Below, one piece after another: positions 7,134 to 9,840 of a DNA stretch of 9,840 nucleotides. Numbering within the stretch: the stretch's first letter is position 1; the number at the start of each line of letters is the position of its first letter. The stretch comes from Thermoplasmata archaeon. GTDB taxonomy: Archaea > Thermoplasmatota > Thermoplasmata > Thermoplasmatales > Thermoplasmataceae. The position numbers were made by a program, and so were the translations under genes. The notes under the pieces were generated by a model. The model was not told the DNA's origin. It saw only the letters and a list, made by a program, of their open reading frames with translations, and made no database searches. The stretch lies in contig JAJYVJ010000063.1 of NCBI GenBank assembly GCA_021792045.1, forward strand, positions 1 through 9,840. The letters run 5' to 3'.

Positions 7134-7823
7134 GTGAAGTTCTCACATGTCTTCTATGTTATCGGTGCTGTTTTCATTGTAATAATAATAGTAGTTTCAG
7201 TTCTTTTTGTATACAACACAGCGTACGGAACATTGAGGAATATCAGTTTCAGAGAAAATGGATTGAGCTACAATAATAGTGATATTTATTTGAATTTCAC
7301 AGTTTCTGGTGTGAACAGGGGTTTCATGTCCCAGCAGATAATTATAGGAAACACGTCTATAAATTTTGCCCCTGGAAACAATGTGAGCAGCACTGTTCCA
7401 TTTTCCATATCAATGAACGCTTTGAATAAAAGTGGTTGGCCTCAAAACAACGCAACAATATCCGAGAACCTCCCAATAAAACTCCCCGGCTACCTCTTTA
7501 CTATCACGACGGAGTTACAACATAACTTCACCATTGGTGCACCTGTGTATGGATTTGATGTTACTAGTGTGAAATCGGTTGGATCCGATAAATACGACAT
7601 TTCTGTCGCCTTTACATATTTCACACAGGTGAACATACCTTCTGGGCAGATAATCATCTATAACCAGACCAGCCCTATAGGCAACATATCATTTAGCTCT
7701 CTTAGCACCGGTACTCATTATAGCCTTTCTGGAAGTTTTTTTATGAAAAATGCGCCAACTACAATCGAGTTGTATTTTAGGCTTGGACCAATTGAATGGA
7801 GCGAGAAAAATGTCGGAACGTGA
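7134..7823 (+). CDS. Signal-anchored, sequon-rich extracellular protein of unknown function
   Basis: The protein is 229 aa with one hydrophobic segment at residues 7-27, preceded by a short MKFSHV head. It is most likely anchored in the membrane with its bulk outside. The outer part has ten N-X-S/T sequons (Asn36, 47, 54, 73, 83, 98, 106, 131, 177, 184), as in heavily N-glycosylated surface proteins of acidophilic archaea. It appears to be beta-rich. Residues about 35-95 and 142-205 look like a weak internal duplication, with QQIII (67-71) matching GQIII (171-175) and polar strands before them. This is loosely like tandem LEA2/WHy-type domains, but that is speculation. The start is GTG, chosen because a TATA box lies 24 bases upstream and no ATG precedes the membrane segment. 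It overlaps the next gene by 14 bases, so the two are co-transcribed and probably translationally coupled. I do not recognise the family. Confidence 0.8.
   Translation: MKFSHVFYVIGAVFIVIIIVVSVLFVYNTAYGTLRNISFRENGLSYNNSDIYLNFTVSGVNRGFMSQQIIIGNTSINFAPGNNVSSTVPFSISMNALNKSGWPQNNATISENLPIKLPGYLFTITTELQHNFTIGAPVYGFDVTSVKSVGSDKYDISVAFTYFTQVNIPSGQIIIYNQTSPIGNISFSSLSTGTHYSLSGSFFMKNAPTTIELYFRLGPIEWSEKNVGT
7798..7801 (+). promoter_or_regulatory. Ribosome binding site deciding the start of the four-helix membrane protein
   Basis: GGAG lies 8 bases before the ATG at 7810, inside the 3' end of the preceding gene. An internal cistron needs a Shine-Dalgarno site, unlike the leaderless first genes here. This site favours 7810 over the upstream in-frame ATG at 7750. 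Confidence 0.5.
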
Positions 7824-8289
7824 GATTACTGCTGGAATAGTAGCTTCAGCAATAGTGTACACGATAGTATCGGGACTCATATTCCTTTATGCTCTACCGT
7901 ATATACACAACTATTTCATGAAATTAGGAATACCGATTTTCCTCTTCGTAACTACCACATATTATCTAACGCTTGTCGTGGTTTTCCTTATCCTTATTTT
8001 TGTTCAGCATCTTTTCCAGAGAAAATGGTATAGTTCATTGATATCAGCAGGGTATCTCACAGTTGAAGTCGTCATAACTTTCCTCATTTTTGGGAACGGC
8101 TTTCTTTCCCTTCATCCGTCTGTCGATGGAATTAGTCTCAGTGTTCTGATTGATTTTCGCACTGCACTTTACCTCATAATACTGGCTGAGGTATTTTTCA
8201 TAGTTGCAGATATCTTTAAAGCATTTGAGAAAAGGTCTGATAAGAAAAAGAAAATCGCCCAAACCGAAAAGAAGACCTCTGCAACTTGA
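7810..8289 (+). CDS. Four-helix integral membrane protein of unknown function
   Basis: The protein is 159 aa with about four hydrophobic segments, near residues 8-30, 42-66, 76-98 and 112-136. A strongly basic, lysine-rich tail follows (KRSDKKKK, 141-148), probably cytoplasmic by the positive-inside rule. No catalytic motif is visible and I do not recognise the family. The frame is open back to 7750, but the ATG at 7810 is preferred because of the GGAG site. It also removes 20 residues that would lie wholly within the preceding gene. The 14-base overlap with the surface-protein gene indicates one operon, so the two products may form an envelope complex. An inverted repeat lies 18 bases after the stop. 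Confidence 0.75.
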   Translation: MSEREITAGIVASAIVYTIVSGLIFLYALPYIHNYFMKLGIPIFLFVTTTYYLTLVVVFLILIFVQHLFQRKWYSSLISAGYLTVEVVITFLIFGNGFLSLHPSVDGISLSVLIDFRTALYLIILAEVFFIVADIFKAFEKRSDKKKKIAQTEKKTSAT

Positions 8290-8302
8290 ATACTGTGAAT
8301 AA

Positions 8303-8506
8303 TTTTCTGAGGCTTATGCTCAGACCGAGAACTATATCAGAGTTGCAATGCCATATGACACTTTGAATATTCCTGAGTGAAAGGCGATCATACATTCATA
8401 CTCCAATTTGAGAGCAAAAAAAAGAGATTGGGGGATTGACAGATCTGCGTTGCCGGATGCCGATGAGCAGGACGTGTATAATTTTCTTGACGTGAACAGA
8501 TTGTAG
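8303..8506 (+). pseudogene. Possible eroded gene: open frame broken by one TGA
   Basis: One plus-strand frame is open from 8303 to 8377 (25 codons), then has TGA at 8378-8380, then 41 more open codons to TAG at 8504-8506. The translation looks protein-like on both sides of the stop, with AYAQTENYIRVAMPYDTLNI before it and RDWGIDRSALPDADEQDVY after it. Both parts are rich in charged residues and unlike random AT-rich DNA. An ATG occurs at 8348, giving only 10 codons before the TGA. Neighbouring genes use TGA as a true stop, so recoding is unlikely and decay is the simpler reading. I recognise no family. The minus-strand frame over the same bases looks like its shadow. Confidence 0.3.
8307..8323 (+). 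terminator. Stem-loop downstream of the surface-protein operon
   Basis: CTGAG (8307-8311) and CTCAG (8319-8323) form a stem with a 7-base loop, or 6 pairs with one bulged G. It follows TTTT at 8303-8306 and begins 18 bases after the stop of the four-helix membrane protein gene. Archaeal termination relies mainly on T-runs, so this could equally be an mRNA 3'-end structure, or chance. Confidence 0.3.
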
Positions 8507-8579
8507 AATATTACCCCACACTCTCCAGTTATGAAGACCATTTTATATCAAGCCTCTTGTTGCACTTTTACATTTTTAT

Positions 8580-8585
8580 AAAAAA
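8580..8585 (-). terminator. T-run terminator of the small two-gene minus-strand operon
   Basis: The minus strand reads ATTTTTTAT about 14 bases after the stop codon at 8599. T-runs soon after stop codons are the usual archaeal termination signal. The surrounding TTTTTATAAAAA is self-complementary. Confidence 0.5.
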
Positions 8586-8598
8586 TATCTTAATATAT

Positions 8599-8829
8599 CT
8601 ACTTCTCCGGCTCTTTTTGTCCATTTGACTCATTAGAATACTTATAATTATGGAGTATTATAGCTGCAACTATAAATATTAAGAAGAAGAAAATACCGAA
8701 CAGAAAGAATGTGTTTCCCATTGTTGATCCGTCTACAGATAAAATTACACTTCCAAACACACCAGTGCAAATAGACGCAAATGCGAATCCCATTGCCAAC
8801 AGACTTATATTATCCATATATCTACTCAT
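8599..8829 (-). CDS. Small two-helix membrane protein
   Basis: The protein is 76 aa with two hydrophobic segments, about residues 8-30 and 38-59, and a charged C-terminal tail (NESNGQKEPEK). No family is recognised. The frame extends 11 codons upstream to 8862. However, ATG 8829 is preferred because it overlaps the preceding gene's TGA in an ATGA junction and has GAGGTG (minus strand) 8 bases upstream, a good match to the archaeal anti-Shine-Dalgarno sequence. It is therefore the second gene of a translationally coupled pair. A T-run terminator follows about 14 bases after the stop. Function is unknown; it could be a membrane partner of the basic protein encoded just before it. Confidence 0.62.
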   Translation of the reverse strand: MSRYMDNISLLAMGFAFASICTGVFGSVILSVDGSTMGNTFFLFGIFFFLIFIVAAIILHNYKYSNESNGQKEPEK

Positions 8830-9074
8830 TTCCTTAACACCTCTCCGTTCTCGTCCTTCCACTTAATCGCAATCTTCAGTTTTTTATAGAAAATTTTACT
8901 ACGAGAGCATAAAAGTGTTGACTTTGCTCCTAGAATGTCTAATTTATCAGTCAATATTTGCAATTTCAGACCTATTTTACTGTTATAGAGTTCTAAGTTC
9001 CTAGTAAGACAATTCACGAACCTTGTTACTACTGGATACATGTTTTTTTCCATTTCTAATTCAAGTTTCCCCAT
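8826..9074 (-). CDS. Small basic protein, first gene of a coupled pair
   Basis: The protein is 82 aa, lysine-rich and helical in appearance (LYNSKIGLKLQILTDKLDIL in the middle, KIFYKKLKIAIKWK near the end). There is no membrane segment or known motif, and just two cysteines (Cys22 and Cys56). Its TGA overlaps the next gene's ATG (ATGA), which supports real translation. The ATG at 9074 gives the longest form; Met8 (9053) and Met12 (9041) are alternatives. An AT-rich minus-strand element, ACAAAATAATT, lies about 18-28 bases upstream and may be the promoter. The family is not recognised. The coupled downstream gene encodes a two-helix membrane protein, so a membrane-associated role is possible but only inferred. 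Confidence 0.5.
   Translation of the reverse strand: MGKLELEMEKNMYPVVTRFVNCLTRNLELYNSKIGLKLQILTDKLDILGAKSTLLCSRSKIFYKKLKIAIKWKDENGEVLRK
8837..8842 (-). promoter_or_regulatory. Shine-Dalgarno site of the 76-aa membrane protein
   Basis: The minus-strand GAGGTG is 8 bases before the ATG at 8829, inside the 3' end of the upstream gene. It decides the start of the second cistron. Confidence 0.55.
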
Positions 9075-9135
9075 TTTTCAGATCCTTAATTATTTTGTAA
9101 AATTGTTCTTATTTAGGATTTTCTATTGCGCCGTT

Positions 9136-9357
9136 CTATAAATTTTTTTTGTTAAACGCTGTGCCCATCACCAACCGCTGTTCATTCTTTGTTACACTTC
9201 GAGAAATTTCTAAGGTTAACTCGCTGCTATACAGACTGTCCGATATGTGATCTTTGAAGATCATCTTCGTCCCATTATTGACAAAATATATGATTCTCTT
9301 CCTTGTCATGCATTCCTTTTTGAATGATCTTCTATACCTGGTGAATATCCCGCTCAT
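9136..9357 (-). CDS. Small basic hypothetical protein, possibly the end of a decayed gene
   Basis: This is a 73-aa frame rich in Lys and Arg, with MSGIFTRYRRSFKKECMTRK at its start. An AT-rich element, AAATAAAAAATAC (minus strand), lies about 26-38 bases upstream and could be a promoter. The same frame continues upstream past a TGA and a TAA with protein-like sequence (KASKFIVNVVKEFNRRKC, then stop, then KKYRGIPFRKEY). The visible ATG may therefore be only an internal methionine of a larger broken gene. No family is recognised. The opposite-strand frame at 9254-9463 begins with TTG, is purely hydrophobic and looks like its shadow. Confidence 0.28.
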   Translation of the reverse strand: MSGIFTRYRRSFKKECMTRKRIIYFVNNGTKMIFKDHISDSLYSSELTLEISRSVTKNEQRLVMGTAFNKKNL

Positions 9358-9463
9358 GTATTCTTTTCTGAAGGGTATGCCTCTGTATTTTTTATTTCAA
9401 CATTTTCTTCTATTGAATTCTTTTACTACATTGACAATAAACTTGGAAGCTTTGTCTTATTGA
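9358..9463 (-). pseudogene. Upstream continuation of the 9136-9357 frame, interrupted by stops
   Basis: Reading on the minus strand in the frame of the 73-aa protein, codons are open from about 9459 down to a TGA near 9401-9403, then open again into the ATG at 9357. The segment KASKFIVNVVKEFNRRKC precedes the TGA, and a TAA lies just before it, near 9460-9462. The basic composition is continuous across the stops, which suggests erosion of one gene. The evidence is by eye only. Confidence 0.22.
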
Positions 9464-9824
9464 TCTATAACTGTTTTTTTGTTATTTATGAATTTAGATA
9501 GATAATATCCTGACCACTAGCGAGATAGTCGCGCCCTTGCTCAATTATTGGTAATCTGGAAAAATACCTGTGAGCTGCTGAGCTCCTTCTTTATATGAAA
9601 ACGTTCTTGTCAATTCAGTTAATAGTGTAAATGGAATTCAACAGGTAGCTGCATTGTTAACCACATCGTTCAACGCCTTCCTGTGGGCCTCTGTTCTAAC
9701 CGTTAATTTCCCGATATACGTTTATTTCGTTTTTAAACAGACTATGAATAAAAATTTTAGTCGGGATATGTATGCATAAACCTGAAGGGAAAATAATTGC
9801 ATAAGTAGAGTATTATACTTTTAA
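9464..9824. other. Region without an intact gene; protein-like fragments on both strands
   Basis: A T7 run lies at 9474-9480. GAGCT/AGCTC (9572-9576 and 9581-9585) forms a small hairpin. The plus strand has 65 open codons (9582-9776, stop TAA at 9777) with no usable start and a hydrophobic stretch (ALLTTSFNAFLWASVLTVNF). The minus strand over 9548-9721 is open except for a TGA at 9638-9640 and includes LTVRTEAHRKALNDVVNNAA. A second minus frame, about 9482-9589, contains IIEQGRDYLASGQDIIYLNS before a TAA. At most one strand can be real at each place. A decayed gene is plausible, but none can be named. Confidence 0.25.
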
Positions 9825-9840
9825 ATGAGTGCTCCGACCG
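9825..9840 (+). CDS. Possible start of a gene running off the window
   Basis: ATGAGTGCTCCGACCG encodes only M-S-A-P-T before the window ends. An AT-rich stretch (AAATAATTGCATAAG, 9791-9805) is centred about 27 bases upstream, consistent with the leaderless pattern of other genes here. Nothing can be said of the product, and the call could be chance. Confidence 0.2.

Noticed and set aside
8378..8380. Recoded TGA (selenocysteine or tryptophan)
   Set aside because: Several neighbouring genes end in TGA, no selenocysteine structure is visible, and erosion explains the interruption more simply.
8332..8541. Minus-strand frame of 69 codons
   Set aside because: No promoter at the right distance and no motif. 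The opposite strand reads more like protein.
9254..9463. Plus-strand hydrophobic frame of 69 codons
   Set aside because: It begins with TTG, is uniformly hydrophobic in the way antisense of a basic protein tends to be, and has no convincing ribosome site. The T7 run after it (9474-9480) was the only support.
1..9840. tRNA, rRNA, CRISPR array or intact insertion sequence
   Set aside because: No cloverleaf-like segment, repeat-spacer array, transposase catalytic motif or terminal inverted repeats with target duplications could be identified by eye.

Overview
The window looks like chromosomal DNA from an acidophilic or otherwise Thermoplasmatales-like euryarchaeon (Thermoplasma, Ferroplasma, Picrophilus or Cuniculiplasma type). 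This is inferred from several signs. The DNA is AT-rich with heavy use of ATA, AGA and AGG codons. Short archaeal TATA boxes sit about 24-27 bases before start codons, so many genes look leaderless. There are two radical-SAM enzymes of kinds common in such archaea, a CcdC-like membrane protein, and an asparagine-sequon-rich surface protein. No rRNA, tRNA, CRISPR array or intact insertion sequence was seen.

Layout. Bases 76-1050 (+) encode an HtrA-type serine protease with a complete His-Asp-Ser triad and one PDZ domain, but no signal peptide. After a gene-poor stretch, 1537-2940 (+) encodes a 14-segment DHA2-type MFS exporter. It converges on a small DinB-fold protein (2985-3482, -). That gene is divergent from a SPASM/twitch-type radical-SAM enzyme (3573-4592, +), and the two are separated by 90 bases holding one TATA box for each. 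The radical-SAM gene converges on a cobalamin-binding-type radical-SAM enzyme (4675-6255, -), whose promoter region carries two AATG/CATT palindromes. Next come a CcdC/DUF1453-like membrane protein (6447-7097, -) and, only 36 bases away and divergent, a two-gene operon. That operon encodes a signal-anchored protein with ten N-glycosylation sequons (7134-7823) and an overlapping four-helix membrane protein (7810-8289). At the right lies a two-gene minus-strand operon with an ATGA overlap (82-aa basic protein, then 76-aa two-helix membrane protein, 8599-9074) and a T-run terminator.

From about 9075 to the end, and at 8303-8506 and about 1280-1400, there are only short or interrupted reading frames. 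Several read like protein but are broken by TGA or TAA, which suggests eroded genes. A possible new leaderless gene begins at 9825 and runs off the window.

How the genes might work together. No single pathway is proven. The two radical-SAM genes face each other and could act on a shared chemistry; lipid or cofactor modification is a reasonable guess, including a possible relationship of the B12-type enzyme to archaeal GDGT-ring synthases. The 6447-8289 block is a compact envelope module: CcdC-like protein, glycan-rich surface protein and helical membrane partner. Its two divergent promoters physically interlock. The protease and exporter are probably ordinary stress and efflux genes.
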